A stretch of 64,000 nucleotides of DNA from Cytophagaceae bacterium (GCA_005791165.1 SXXW01000025.1:62001-126000); one strand, 5' to 3'; numbered from the stretch's first letter, positions 43,813 to 52,697 are shown. Translations and numbers: made by a program. The notes: generated by a model from the letters alone, not told the origin.

Positions 43813-45090
43813 ATGAAAAGAATCCTTTTAATGTTGATCTTAAGTCCATTGTTGGCTTTTTCACAAAAGACCATTATTCACTGCGGAAAATTAATTGACG
43901 TAAAGTCATTACAAGTATTAACTAATATGTCCATCATCGTAGAAGGCAAAAAAGTTAGTGCCATAGTGCCTGGATATCAGGATGGGGCCAAAGGGGACCA
44001 AGTGATTAATTTGAAAAATAAAACGGTTATGCCGGGTTTGATCGACATGCACGTCCATTTAGAAAGTGAAACAAATCCAAGTGCCTATTTAGATCGGTTT
44101 ACTAAAAATCCGGGGGACATCGCGTACCAAGCATTAGTCAATGCAAAGAAGAATTTAATGGCTGGATTCACAACCGTTCGAGATTTAGGAGGTACCCATG
44201 TGGTGATCAGTTTACGTAATGCGATCAATAAGGGGTTGGTGGAAGGTCCTCGAATTTTTACGGCCGGAGTTACGATCGGTACCACGGGAGGTCATGCGGA
44301 TGATACGAATGGAATTAATGAAACATTTAAAAAGGATTTAGGTCCTGAAGATGGGGTAGTGAATGGGGTCGACGATGCAGCTAAGGCGGTTCGTCAACGA
44401 TATAAAGAAGGTTCTGATTTAATTAAAATTACGGCGACGGGTGGAGTTTTAAGTTATGCTAAGGATGGGATGGGTGCCCAGTTCACCGAAGAGGAAGTTC
44501 GCGCCATTGTTAAAACGGCTAAGGATTATGGATTTAAAGTTGCGGCACACGCACATGGAGCTGAGGGGATGAAAAGGGCTGTTTTGGGTGGGGTAAGTTC
44601 CATTGAACATGGAACGTTTATGACGGCCGAGGTGATGAATTTGATGAAAGAAAGGGGAACTTATTTTGTGCCTACAGTCATTGCGGGCCGATCAGTAGCT
44701 GATTCAGCTTTAATACCCAATTATTATCCAGAAATGGTTAAAAAGAAAGCCTTGGAAATAGGACCTATTATCCAGTCAACTTTTGGTAAAGCCTATAAAG
44801 CAGGCGTGAAAATAGCTTTTGGAACGGATGCAGGGGTGTTTGGTCATGGAAAAAATGCACGTGAATTTGAGTTGATGCACGAAGCCGGTATGCCAGTTTT
44901 GGAAGCGATTCAAAGTGCTACATTAAACGCTGCGGATTTATTAGGCCAATCTCAAAATTTGGGTTCGATCGAAGTAGGTAAATCAGCGGATATTATTGCC
45001 GTGGAAGGCAATCCTGTAGAAACAATTCAGTCGATGAGCAAAGTTAAGTTTGTCATGCGTGACGGAATCGTGATGAAAAACGTAAATTAA
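43813..45090 (+). CDS. Exported amidohydrolase (imidazolonepropionase/prolidase-like)
   Basis: 425 residues with a signal peptide (RILLMLILSPLLAFSQ). The amidohydrolase metal-site motifs are present: HVHLE (HxH) after MPGLIDM, KITATGGVLSYAKDG with the bridging-lysine position, HAHGAEGMKRAV, SIEHG and FGTDAG. The family hydrolyses amide or cyclic bonds, often in dipeptides such as Xaa-Pro or in hydantoin-like rings. The substrate cannot be named. It stands alone on this strand and shares TTAA with the DUF6580 gene. Confidence 0.9.
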   Translation: MKRILLMLILSPLLAFSQKTIIHCGKLIDVKSLQVLTNMSIIVEGKKVSAIVPGYQDGAKGDQVINLKNKTVMPGLIDMHVHLESETNPSAYLDRFTKNPGDIAYQALVNAKKNLMAGFTTVRDLGGTHVVISLRNAINKGLVEGPRIFTAGVTIGTTGGHADDTNGINETFKKDLGPEDGVVNGVDDAAKAVRQRYKEGSDLIKITATGGVLSYAKDGMGAQFTEEEVRAIVKTAKDYGFKVAAHAHGAEGMKRAVLGGVSSIEHGTFMTAEVMNLMKERGTYFVPTVIAGRSVADSALIPNYYPEMVKKKALEIGPIIQSTFGKAYKAGVKIAFGTDAGVFGHGKNAREFELMHEAGMPVLEAIQSATLNAADLLGQSQNLGSIEVGKSADIIAVEGNPVETIQSMSKVKFVMRDGIVMKNVN

Positions 45091-45641
45091 TTCAGTGCGG
45101 GAATTCGATTTTTTAGGTATTCAAAAGAGCCTAAGAAAATGGCTGAAAATATGAATTGACTTACTAACGTGTTTTTCAGAAAAGGTATTCCAGCAGCATA
45201 ACAAGTTAATAGGCCTTGAAGGGATTTGGCATATGTGATATCGCTAGAAAGCCAAACTGCGAAATTGGACAATAGAAAAAAGCCGATACCCGAAACTAAA
45301 TTCGTACTAATAAAATTCAGGGCTGTGATTTTTTGTTGGTTAAGTCTACTTCCTAATAAGGTGATAAGCGCAAAAATACCCATGTGAACTCCATCAAATC
45401 CGAAAGAAAAGCTAGGGTAGTATTCTGTGTATAATAAATTGTTTAAGAGTAAATTGGATAGCCAAACAGCTAATATAGTCCAGGAAATGGCTTGAATTTT
45501 TTGATTAAAATAGATTCCTGCAAACAATGCCATTGATGCAATTGGTGAGAAATTAACCCAGTTGGTTCCTCCTAAAATAAATAATCTGCTGGCTACTGCT
45601 AAGGCTAAAAATCCGATAAGTACGAGAGTTCTTTTTGTCAT
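45087..45641 (-). CDS. DUF6580 family membrane protein
   Basis: 184 residues with about five hydrophobic helices. The N-terminus (RTLVLIGFLALAVASRLF) and the motif NFSPIASMALFAGIYF are typical of the DUF6580 family, which resembles the substrate-binding S components of ECF transporters. An uptake role for a small molecule is therefore possible but unproven; no ECF ATPase gene is near. The 97-base gap to purK is AT-rich, and the purK side shows a near-match (TAATTTTA at 45713) to the -7 element. Confidence 0.75.
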   Translation of the reverse strand: MTKRTLVLIGFLALAVASRLFILGGTNWVNFSPIASMALFAGIYFNQKIQAISWTILAVWLSNLLLNNLLYTEYYPSFSFGFDGVHMGIFALITLLGSRLNQQKITALNFISTNLVSGIGFFLLSNFAVWLSSDITYAKSLQGLLTCYAAGIPFLKNTLVSQFIFSAIFLGSFEYLKNRIPALN

Positions 45642-45738
45642 TTAATGTTAACGTAAAAGTCAAATATATTTTTTAGAAGACTAAATAATTTCCAAAGGTA
45701 AAACAAAAGCAGTAATTTTACCCATTCTAATTCAAATT

Positions 45739-46872
45739 ATGTCTGAAGCATTGCCAAAATTAGGTTTATTGGGAGGTGGCCAGCTAGGTCGCATGCTTTT
45801 ACAGGCGGCGATTGATTTGGATTTTGAAATTTCATGTTTAGATCCTGACGCGGAGGCCCCATGTCATCTGATGGCCAAAAATTTTGTCCAGGGTTCCTTT
45901 CAAGATTTTGATACGGTGTATTCGTTTGGCCAATCGCATGATGTGATTAGTATCGAAATTGAACATGTAAATGTGGATGCTTTGGAGCGCTTGGAAAATG
46001 AGGGTAAATTAGTGTATCCCCAACCGCATATTTTGAAAATGATTCAAGATAAGCGTTTGCAAAAGCAATTTTTTAAGGAGCACGGTTTTCCGACAGCCGA
46101 TTTCGTCTTGATTGATTCTGCCAAAGAAATTCAAAATCACATTTCATTTTTACCTGCTTTTCATAAATTGGGTAAAGGAGGATATGATGGCCGCGGGGTA
46201 CAGTTGATACAGAATGAGTCCGATATTTCATTAGGATTTAATGAGCCTGGACTTTTAGAAAAAGCGGTTCGTTTTTCAAAAGAGTTAGCCGTGATTGTCG
46301 CTCGAAATGCAAAGGGTGAAATCGCTGCATTCCCAGCGGTGGAAATGGTGTTTCATCCAGTGCACAACCTCGTTGAATTCCTTGTTTCACCGGCGGATAT
46401 ATCCGAGGAAATTGAAAAAAAGGCATCAAAAATTGCCATCGATTTAATTGCACAATTAGGGATGGTGGGTGTATTGGCGGTTGAAATGTTTTTAACGTCC
46501 GATGGGGAAATTTTAATTAATGAAATAGCACCTAGGCCTCATAATTCTGGCCATCATACTATTCGGGCTAATGAAACTTCACAATATGAGCAGCATTTAC
46601 GTGCGATTTCTGGACTTAGTTTGGGAAAAACAACTTCGAAATGCTTTTCAGGCATGTTGAATTTATTGGGCGAAGACGGATGTACGGGACCGGTTAAATA
46701 TGAGGGTTTGCAAGAGATTTTGGCTATTCCGGGGGTTCATCCTTTCTTATATGGGAAGAAAATAACGAAGCCATTTAGAAAGATGGGACATGTAACTATT
46801 TTGGGAGATTCAAGATTGGAAATTGAGGAAAAGGCAGAGAAAGTTAGAAATTTGATTCGTGTAATAAGTTAA
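45739..46872 (+). CDS. purK: N5-carboxyaminoimidazole ribonucleotide synthase
   Basis: 377 residues; ATP-grasp enzyme converting AIR, ATP and bicarbonate to N5-CAIR. N-terminus LGLLGGGQLGRMLLQAA, the ATP-grasp core HKLGKGGYDGRGVQLI, and the metal site INEIAPRPHNSGHHTIRA followed by SQYEQHLRAI. All family features are intact. It starts the unit purK-purE-LysM-M15, with 12 bases to purE. Confidence 0.96.
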   Translation: MSEALPKLGLLGGGQLGRMLLQAAIDLDFEISCLDPDAEAPCHLMAKNFVQGSFQDFDTVYSFGQSHDVISIEIEHVNVDALERLENEGKLVYPQPHILKMIQDKRLQKQFFKEHGFPTADFVLIDSAKEIQNHISFLPAFHKLGKGGYDGRGVQLIQNESDISLGFNEPGLLEKAVRFSKELAVIVARNAKGEIAAFPAVEMVFHPVHNLVEFLVSPADISEEIEKKASKIAIDLIAQLGMVGVLAVEMFLTSDGEILINEIAPRPHNSGHHTIRANETSQYEQHLRAISGLSLGKTTSKCFSGMLNLLGEDGCTGPVKYEGLQEILAIPGVHPFLYGKKITKPFRKMGHVTILGDSRLEIEEKAEKVRNLIRVIS

Positions 46873-46884
46873 ATATTAAATAAT

Positions 46885-47370
46885 ATGGTAGGAATTATCA
46901 TGGGTAGCAGTTCGGATTTGCCAGTGATGCAGGACGCGATTGATGTTTGTAAGGAGTTTGGTATCCCATTTGAAGTGGATATTGTCTCAGCTCACCGTAC
47001 CCCGGTTAAAATGTTGACTTATGCACAAGATGCAAGATCGCGAGGAATCCAAGTGATTATTGCCGGTGCTGGTGGCGCGGCTCATTTGCCTGGGATGATT
47101 GCCTCAGCAACCATTTTACCAGTGATAGGTGTTCCCGTAAAGTCGTCTAATTCGATCGATGGTTGGGATTCGATTTTATCTATTCTTCAAATGCCTAATG
47201 GAGTGCCTGTCGCTACGGTAGCGCTTAATGCGTCTAAGAATGCTGGAATTTTAGCCGTTCAAATACTAGCCATTTCAAACGAATCCTTATCTGAAAAACT
47301 TGATTTGTATAAAAAAGATTTGGTGGAAAAAGTAGCGGTTATGAGTCAAAAAACACAAGATAATTTATAA
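46885..47370 (+). CDS. purE: N5-carboxyaminoimidazole ribonucleotide mutase
   Basis: 161 residues of class I PurE. It has GIIMGSSSDLPVM, VDIVSAHRTPVKM with the catalytic His, GAGGAAHLPGMIASATILPV and NSIDGWDSILSILQMPNGVPVATVAL. It works directly after PurK in purine synthesis. The next gene begins at the base after its stop, so a peptidoglycan-binding protein is joined to the purine unit. Confidence 0.97.
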   Translation: MVGIIMGSSSDLPVMQDAIDVCKEFGIPFEVDIVSAHRTPVKMLTYAQDARSRGIQVIIAGAGGAAHLPGMIASATILPVIGVPVKSSNSIDGWDSILSILQMPNGVPVATVALNASKNAGILAVQILAISNESLSEKLDLYKKDLVEKVAVMSQKTQDNL

Positions 47371-48006
47371 ATGAAAATTCCTTTTTTAAAAGAAAGTTCA
47401 AGTTCAAATTTGCCATTAATTACACTTTTTGTGTTATTAATTACGCTTGCGGGTTTAGTTTTTGTTGGGTATGAGCATTTTTTAGGCCCTGAAAATAAGG
47501 AGCTGGCAAAGGCTGAAAAATTAGTCTTAGCGGAGGATGAGGAATTAATGGAGCCACCTGTGTCGATTATCACAGATTCTACGTCAACGGTTTCTTCCGT
47601 CGATAGTTCTCTAGGAAAGGATTCTGTTCAAAAAGCGGAATTAGCTTTGGAAGCACAAAAACAAGAAGCTGAGGCGCAGAAAATTCCGGAGGAAAAAGTA
47701 GTAGAGCCGAGTGGGAAAGCCTATTCGTATGCGGCGGAGAAAGGTGAATCTTTGAATGGGGTGGCTAAGCGATTTGGACTTACGGTAGACCAATTAAAAT
47801 CAATGAATCCTAGTATTTCAGATGGGTTTAAGGGTGGTAGTAAAGTAAATGTCAAAATAAAAGCGATTCACACGGTTGGCCCAGGGGATGTATTAAGAGT
47901 CGTGGCAGAAAAATACAAAGTGTCTAAAAAATCCATCATGGATGCTAATCATAAGTCGGAGGATGTGACCTTACGTGGGGAGCAATTGGTTATTCCTGTC
48001 AAATAA
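47371..48006 (+). CDS. LysM-domain protein with one membrane helix
   Basis: 211 residues. A single anchor helix (residues ~12-32, LPLITLFVLLITLAGLVFVG), then an acidic, Ser/Thr-rich linker with EAQKQEAEAQK, and two LysM domains: about 113-160 (KGESLNGVAKRFGLTVDQLK) and 165-211 (GPGDVLRVVAEKYKVSKKS). LysM domains bind peptidoglycan or chitin-type GlcNAc. It directly follows purE with no gap and overlaps the M15 peptidase gene by 1 base, so the pair may act together on the cell wall. Confidence 0.88.
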   Translation: MKIPFLKESSSSNLPLITLFVLLITLAGLVFVGYEHFLGPENKELAKAEKLVLAEDEELMEPPVSIITDSTSTVSSVDSSLGKDSVQKAELALEAQKQEAEAQKIPEEKVVEPSGKAYSYAAEKGESLNGVAKRFGLTVDQLKSMNPSISDGFKGGSKVNVKIKAIHTVGPGDVLRVVAEKYKVSKKSIMDANHKSEDVTLRGEQLVIPVK

Positions 48007-49007
48007 TGCAGGTTAAAATCGGCCTATTTTTGATTTTAATTTTTTGTGGTTTTACTGTTTTTGGAGTTCAAGAATTGGATTCATTGCAACTGAATTGCGA
48101 GAAAAAGCCTATTAAATCGCTTAATTTCGAAGATTTGCAATGGATGTTTCGTGAACGAGTTCGAGTGGAAAGTCAAGATCAAATCCCGACACATTTAGCC
48201 TTTTTCATTCAGGATGTTTCTGGCATTAAATCCCAAAATTATTCTTTTGACACTACTTTAATAAACAAGGAAAATTTATTTGCTTTAAGCAATATGACGG
48301 ACGATCCTTTGTTGGTCTGGGGAAAGACCTTGGCACAGGAAATAGAGAATTTTAAAACCTTAAAGGATTCCCTTGCTAAAGTTTTCAACCCTAGGGGATA
48401 TCGATTGAAGTTTCTCCAAAGTGAAAGAGGATTGGCTAGGCAAATGGATTTATTTAATCGGGGGCGTTCCATGACTGCTCTTTCATTGCATAATTTCAAT
48501 TTAGCGGTGGATGTAGGAATATATCGGCGTGGACGTTATTTGCGTCGAAGTAATTTATATGAACGTTTGGGTAGTATGGCAAAAGATTTGGGGGCATTTT
48601 GGGGAGGTGATTTCGTGGGTTTCCCGGATGTCGGCCATATTCAAGCATTTTCTAACGGGGCTAATTTAGTGCAAAAATTTCCTGAATTAACTTTTGAGTA
48701 TGTTCGTTTTAAAGAAATTTATGAGGATAATTATGCGAGTGCTTTGGCCCGCGGACGTGTCGATTTGGTTGAGGATACACGCCAATTAATCGTAGAATTA
48801 AATAAAAATAGGGCTCAAAAAGTTTGTGCTTGTAAGCAGGCTATTCCAATTCCTAATGAATTGTCTGCTGAATGGTTTGAGCAGTTTAAGGGCATGTCGA
48901 CGGGCTATGTATTTGCAAACCGACAAGCTGGATGGGTATATATTAAAAATGGGAACTCAGGGTATTTTTATCCTTTGGGTGTTTATTCGTTTGCGGCTAA
49001 AAATTAA
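48006..49007 (+). CDS. M15-family peptidoglycan peptidase (L,D-endopeptidase/DD-carboxypeptidase-like)
   Basis: 333 residues with a signal peptide (IGLFLILIFCGFTVFG). The M15 zinc-site motif SLHNFNLAVDVGIY corresponds to SxHxxxxAxD, and FWGGDFVGFPDVGHIQ supplies the second His after GGDF. This looks like the M15C CwlK-type subfamily. ATG 48006 overlaps the TAA of the LysM gene (TAATG), so translation is probably coupled. A C-terminal ~100-residue region after the catalytic core is unassigned. It ends convergent with fmt, overlapping 11 bases. Confidence 0.82.
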   Translation: MQVKIGLFLILIFCGFTVFGVQELDSLQLNCEKKPIKSLNFEDLQWMFRERVRVESQDQIPTHLAFFIQDVSGIKSQNYSFDTTLINKENLFALSNMTDDPLLVWGKTLAQEIENFKTLKDSLAKVFNPRGYRLKFLQSERGLARQMDLFNRGRSMTALSLHNFNLAVDVGIYRRGRYLRRSNLYERLGSMAKDLGAFWGGDFVGFPDVGHIQAFSNGANLVQKFPELTFEYVRFKEIYEDNYASALARGRVDLVEDTRQLIVELNKNRAQKVCACKQAIPIPNELSAEWFEQFKGMSTGYVFANRQAGWVYIKNGNSGYFYPLGVYSFAAKN

Positions 49008-49914
49008 AGGAATATCCGCGGAGAAAATCTTCGATTTTCATTTTCTTTTTTCCTTCCATTTGCCATTCTAGGATTTCGATATATCCATCGGCGCAACCTA
49101 CTCGGAGATATGTTTTTTGGTCGGTATCCCAAACGCCAATGCCTAAGGAAGGGATGGTTTCGGCATGAGGGCTTATGGAGCTGATTTTACAGTTTTTTCC
49201 TTGGAAAAGCGTATGTGCTCCAGGAAACGGATTCATACCCCGAATCAGATTGTATATTTCTTCGGCATTTTTTGACCAGTGGACCAAGCCGGTTTCTCTA
49301 GTGAGTTTTGGGGCAATTTTCAAATCAAGACTTTCTTTTTGCGCTTGGGGTTTAATCTGTTGGTCTACAATCGCTTGCGTTGTTTTTACCACTAAATTTG
49401 CGCCCTTTGTCATCAGTCTTTCGTATAAATCTCCTGTGGTATCTTTTGGATGAATGACCTCTGTCTCTTGAAATAATAGGTCGCCGGTATCTATTTCATG
49501 TTGAAGAAAAAAGGTAGTCACTCCTGTTTCTTTTTCACCGTTTATAATGGCCCAATGGATGGGAGCAGCCCCACGATATTGTGGCAGAAGCGATGCGTGT
49601 AGGTTAAAAGTACCCAAAGGAGGCATATTCCACACTTGTTCGGGGAGCATTCTAAAGGCCACAATGATTTGTAAATCGGCGTGTAAGTTTTTTAGGGTAT
49701 CTATGAATTCAGGATCCTTCAGTTTCAAGGGTTGCAAAATGGGCAAACCTATTTTTTCAGCGTAGATTTTAACGGGTGATGCTTGAATTTGTTGGCCTCT
49801 TCCAGCTGGTTTATCGGGCGCTGTGACAACGGCCACCACATCAAATTTTGATTGAATTAATGCATCGAGGCTTGCTACTGCGAAATCTGGAGTCCCAAAA
49901 AATATGATGCGCAT
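48997..49914 (-). CDS. fmt: Methionyl-tRNA formyltransferase
   Basis: 305 residues; formylates Met-tRNAi using 10-formyl-THF. N-terminus RIIFFGTPDFAVASLDALIQ, the formyl site AFRMLPEQVW, NLHASLLPQYRGAAPIHWAI with the catalytic Asn/His, and DTGDLLFQETEV with the catalytic Asp. The C-terminal OB-fold (RVGCADGYIEILEWQ) is present. Length is normal. def is present elsewhere in the window (60998), not beside it as in many bacteria. Confidence 0.96.
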   Translation of the reverse strand: MRIIFFGTPDFAVASLDALIQSKFDVVAVVTAPDKPAGRGQQIQASPVKIYAEKIGLPILQPLKLKDPEFIDTLKNLHADLQIIVAFRMLPEQVWNMPPLGTFNLHASLLPQYRGAAPIHWAIINGEKETGVTTFFLQHEIDTGDLLFQETEVIHPKDTTGDLYERLMTKGANLVVKTTQAIVDQQIKPQAQKESLDLKIAPKLTRETGLVHWSKNAEEIYNLIRGMNPFPGAHTLFQGKNCKISSISPHAETIPSLGIGVWDTDQKTYLRVGCADGYIEILEWQMEGKKKMKIEDFLRGYSFNF

Positions 49915-49965
49915 ATTTTAAAAATTAAAAATGAAAGAGGCGGAATTTGTCTTCGAATAAATTGT

Positions 49966-49997
49966 TTTGGGATAATATCGCTTTTTAATTACCTTTG
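49966..49997 (+). promoter_or_regulatory. Promoter of the greA leader
   Basis: TTTG at 49966-49969, a 20-base spacer, and TACCTTTG at 49990-49997 match the Bacteroidota -33 and -7 elements well. Predicted start near 50003-50005, about 135 bases before the greA ATG. Confidence 0.55.
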
Positions 49998-50002
49998 TCG
50001 GG

Positions 50003-50114
50003 TAAAAAATAAGATTACGTGTTGATAAATAAACATTTATTCTAGTTCGGCATCTGAGACAAAACTACAAATAAATTATGTAGAACGGTCGGAAGCCGTT
50101 CTATTTTGTTTTTT
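50003..50114 (+). ncRNA. Candidate greA leader RNA (~110 nt)
   Basis: Transcription from the promoter at 49966-49997 would meet the hairpin and T-rich stretch at 50081-50114 before reaching greA. The upstream neighbour on the plus strand ends ~1 kb away and fmt is on the minus strand, so this terminator serves no upstream gene. That makes a short RNA or attenuation of greA the simplest reading. No known riboswitch or sRNA family is recognised. Confidence 0.35.
50081..50114 (+). terminator. Terminator/attenuator-like hairpin in the greA leader
   Basis: TAGAACGG (50081-50088) pairs perfectly with CCGTTCTA (50096-50103), 7-base loop, followed by TTTTGTTTTTT. It ends 24 bases before the greA ATG. 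The position in the greA leader makes it a probable attenuator. Confidence 0.7.
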
Positions 50115-50137
50115 AGGAATCTAAATAAATTAGTAAG

Positions 50138-50611
50138 ATGGCACAGTTTCAATATTATACAGCTGAGGCGGTTGAAAAGTTAAAGGCTGAATTGCATTCT
50201 TTGAAATTTCAAGGACGTCAAGATATGGCAAAGCAAATTGCCGAAGCTCGAGATAAGGGAGATTTGAGTGAAAATGCTGAATATGATGCGGCAAAAGATG
50301 CGCAAGGATTATTGGAATTAAAAATTTCAAAATTAGAACAGGTCGTGGCGAATGCACGCGTATTAGATGAATCTACTATTGATATTTCTAAAGTATCCAT
50401 TTACTCGATTGTTCAGATCAAAAACACGAAAAATGGGATGATTGTTACTTATACCATTGTTTCTGAAGAGGAAGCAGATTTAAAAACGGGTAAAATTTCA
50501 GCGTCTTCTCCTTTTGGTAAAGGATTGCTTGGTAAGCAAGTGGGTGATTTAGCTCAGATTACGGCTCCCGCTGGAACCTTAGAATTTGAAATTATATCGA
50601 TCTCAAGATAA
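50138..50611 (+). CDS. greA: Transcription elongation factor GreA
   Basis: 157 residues. An N-terminal coiled coil (~1-75) carries the conserved ARDKGDLSENAEYDAAKDAQG tip with its acidic residues. A C-terminal FKBP-like domain ends in VGDLAQITAPAGTLEFEIISI. GreA rescues backtracked RNA polymerase by stimulating transcript cleavage. A promoter and a terminator-like hairpin precede the gene, and a strong terminator follows it. Confidence 0.97.
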   Translation: MAQFQYYTAEAVEKLKAELHSLKFQGRQDMAKQIAEARDKGDLSENAEYDAAKDAQGLLELKISKLEQVVANARVLDESTIDISKVSIYSIVQIKNTKNGMIVTYTIVSEEEADLKTGKISASSPFGKGLLGKQVGDLAQITAPAGTLEFEIISISR

Positions 50612-50635
50612 AAATCTTTATTCATTGATTATTTT

Positions 50636-50668
50636 AATCCCAACCTAATTCGTTGGGATTTTTTGTAT
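50636..50668 (+). terminator. Rho-independent terminator after greA
   Basis: AATCCCAAC (50636-50644) and GTTGGGATT (50652-50660) form a perfect 9-base stem with a 7-base loop, followed by TTTTGTATTTT. It lies 25 bases after the greA stop and 10 bases before the next start codon. Confidence 0.85.
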
Positions 50669-50678
50669 TTTAGCTTTT

Positions 50679-52697
50679 ATGAATATTAGTTTTGGGCAGC
50701 CACTATTTTTATGGGGACTATTGAGCATTGGGGTTCCCATCTGGTTGCATTTTATCAATAAGAAGAGCGCATCTACTTTATATTTCTCAGACATTCGAGT
50801 GTTAAAGGGGGCCCCGACTCAAGGGAAGGGATTTCGTTACCTTCATGATTTAGTATTATTATTGTTCCGAATTTTAGCGTTAGTCGCACTGATATTAGCC
50901 TTTTCTCAGCCAAAAAGGGAAGGAATGTTAAATAATAATTCCTCTAATACTTATTTGTTTGTGGATAATCATGTGGGACTCATGGAGGGGAATCGGACTG
51001 CATTTAACTCCTTGGCGGCGGAATTACCTCAATCGAAAAAGTCGGTGTTTTTACTCTTAAATTCATTTCAGAATTTTGAATTTGAAAGTAAAACTTGGAG
51101 CGATGTCTATGATTTGTGGCCTAGTTTAAAAATGAGCAATCGAGTTGGCAATCCTAAATCAATTGTAGATCGGATCGGTTCAATTCATGCGGAACAAAAT
51201 GCGGGTTCCACTCCCAACCTGATTTGGGTGTCGGATTTTCCACGATCGAGCCCATGGCCTGAATTTCCTAAGCATTTCGAAGTACATCTAGTTCCTGTTG
51301 AAGGTCCTTTGCAGGCCAATATAGTGGTGGATAGCATTTCAAATAATGCCTCTCAAATTCAAAGTGGGCGCCCCTTTAACTTAAAAGTTCGGATTAAGAA
51401 TATTGGAAATCTTGCGGCTAAGGATCAGAAATTGAGCCTATATCTAGATGATTTTCCTATATCAACGGAGAAAATCAATTTGAATGAGGGAGAATCGAAA
51501 TGGCTTGATTTTGGCATTAGCCTTTCTGATAAAAGGGAAATAAAGGCGAAATTGATTTCAGATGACAAGGTGTTATTTGATAATGTGTATTCCTTTTTGT
51601 TAGAAATACCGGAGTCAAAAGATGTCTATGTTTTGGATGGCATGTCAGGTGAAAAATATATTTCTACGGTTTTTTTGAATGATTCTCTTTTCGATTTTCA
51701 TTCGGTGAACAGGCAAAGCTTGTTGGCAAATCTCTCTAAAATGAGAGGATTTTTGATTTTGAATGATTTAAATTTATTCTCTGTTGACGCATTAGAATCG
51801 ATTTCCAATTGGATCAAAATGGGAAATACATTTGTTTTTATTCCAAGCGCCCCATTAAACAGTGGAATCATTAATCGGCTTAATTTAAATTTTTCAAGCC
51901 GAGGAAATTCATTTAAGCAGGAGATTTCAAATCGCACTTTGGCTGTTCGTTTACCCATTAAGCGCTCACAGTTTTTTAATTCTATTTTGGAACAATCATC
52001 TTTTAAGAAAAATTTGGAAATGTTTAATTCAAATTCATATCTACAATGGGATGGCGGTTTGCCCATTTTTGAATATGTGAATGGAAAGCCTTTTTTGTCG
52101 CAGTTTAAATTAGGTTTGGGGTCTTTGTATGTTTTTTCTGGAGATATTGCCAAAGAAGCGGATAGTTTTTTTAAGCATGGATTATTTCTTCCTGTTTTTC
52201 AAGAGATGGCTTTGAAAAATAGTCTCAATCATTGGTCAACTACTGTATTTTCGAGTAAGTTTGAAATTGTGGCTCCTAAAGAGTTTAAATTCAGCACTTC
52301 TGAAAATGGTTTAGTGACCTTGGTTAAGGGAAAGCAATCCTGGATACCGGAACAAAGGTGGACAGGAACTCAATGGATTTGTACGTGGCCAGAACTTTTG
52401 GATAGGAATTTTTCGGGCTTTTGGCAGGTTAAAATTCGGGATAAAAAAACGTTGAATTTGGCTATTAATTATCCTTTAAAGGAAAGCGAAATGCGAAGTT
52501 ATTCAAGGGGAGAAATTCAGAATCACTATAAAGGAAAACCGAATATTCAAGTTGGCGCAATGAAAGATGTGCCATTTAGCGGAGAGGCTCCTTCAGACCT
52601 TTCCTTTTATTTTTTTATGGCTTCTCTGTGTTTCTTTTTGATCGAAATGGCCATAGTTTTTTACAGCCGTAAAATCACTCTCGAGCACCGTAAATAG
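50679..52697 (+). CDS. BatA-domain membrane protein (aerotolerance-like)
   Basis: 672 residues. The N-terminal BatA (aerotolerance regulator N-terminal) domain is clear: FGQPLFLWGLLSIGVPIWLHF, then STLYFSDIRVLKGAP and HDLVLLLFRILALVALILAFSQP, with two membrane helices. A long periplasmic region (~80-635) contains a CARDB-like beta stretch (IVVDSISNNASQIQSGRPF to NLAAKDQKLSLYLDD). A final membrane helix lies near 642-662 (LSFYFFMASLCFFLIEMA). There is no adjacent MoxR or BatB gene. The function in Bacteroidota is unclear. It overlaps the convergent YggS gene by 23 bases. Confidence 0.85.
   Translation: MNISFGQPLFLWGLLSIGVPIWLHFINKKSASTLYFSDIRVLKGAPTQGKGFRYLHDLVLLLFRILALVALILAFSQPKREGMLNNNSSNTYLFVDNHVGLMEGNRTAFNSLAAELPQSKKSVFLLLNSFQNFEFESKTWSDVYDLWPSLKMSNRVGNPKSIVDRIGSIHAEQNAGSTPNLIWVSDFPRSSPWPEFPKHFEVHLVPVEGPLQANIVVDSISNNASQIQSGRPFNLKVRIKNIGNLAAKDQKLSLYLDDFPISTEKINLNEGESKWLDFGISLSDKREIKAKLISDDKVLFDNVYSFLLEIPESKDVYVLDGMSGEKYISTVFLNDSLFDFHSVNRQSLLANLSKMRGFLILNDLNLFSVDALESISNWIKMGNTFVFIPSAPLNSGIINRLNLNFSSRGNSFKQEISNRTLAVRLPIKRSQFFNSILEQSSFKKNLEMFNSNSYLQWDGGLPIFEYVNGKPFLSQFKLGLGSLYVFSGDIAKEADSFFKHGLFLPVFQEMALKNSLNHWSTTVFSSKFEIVAPKEFKFSTSENGLVTLVKGKQSWIPEQRWTGTQWICTWPELLDRNFSGFWQVKIRDKKTLNLAINYPLKESEMRSYSRGEIQNHYKGKPNIQVGAMKDVPFSGEAPSDLSFYFFMASLCFFLIEMAIVFYSRKITLEHRK

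Noticed and set aside
51698-52153. Minus-strand open frame (151 codons) inside the BatA-domain gene
   Set aside because: It lies wholly within a well-supported gene on the other strand and its product looks like random low-complexity sequence.
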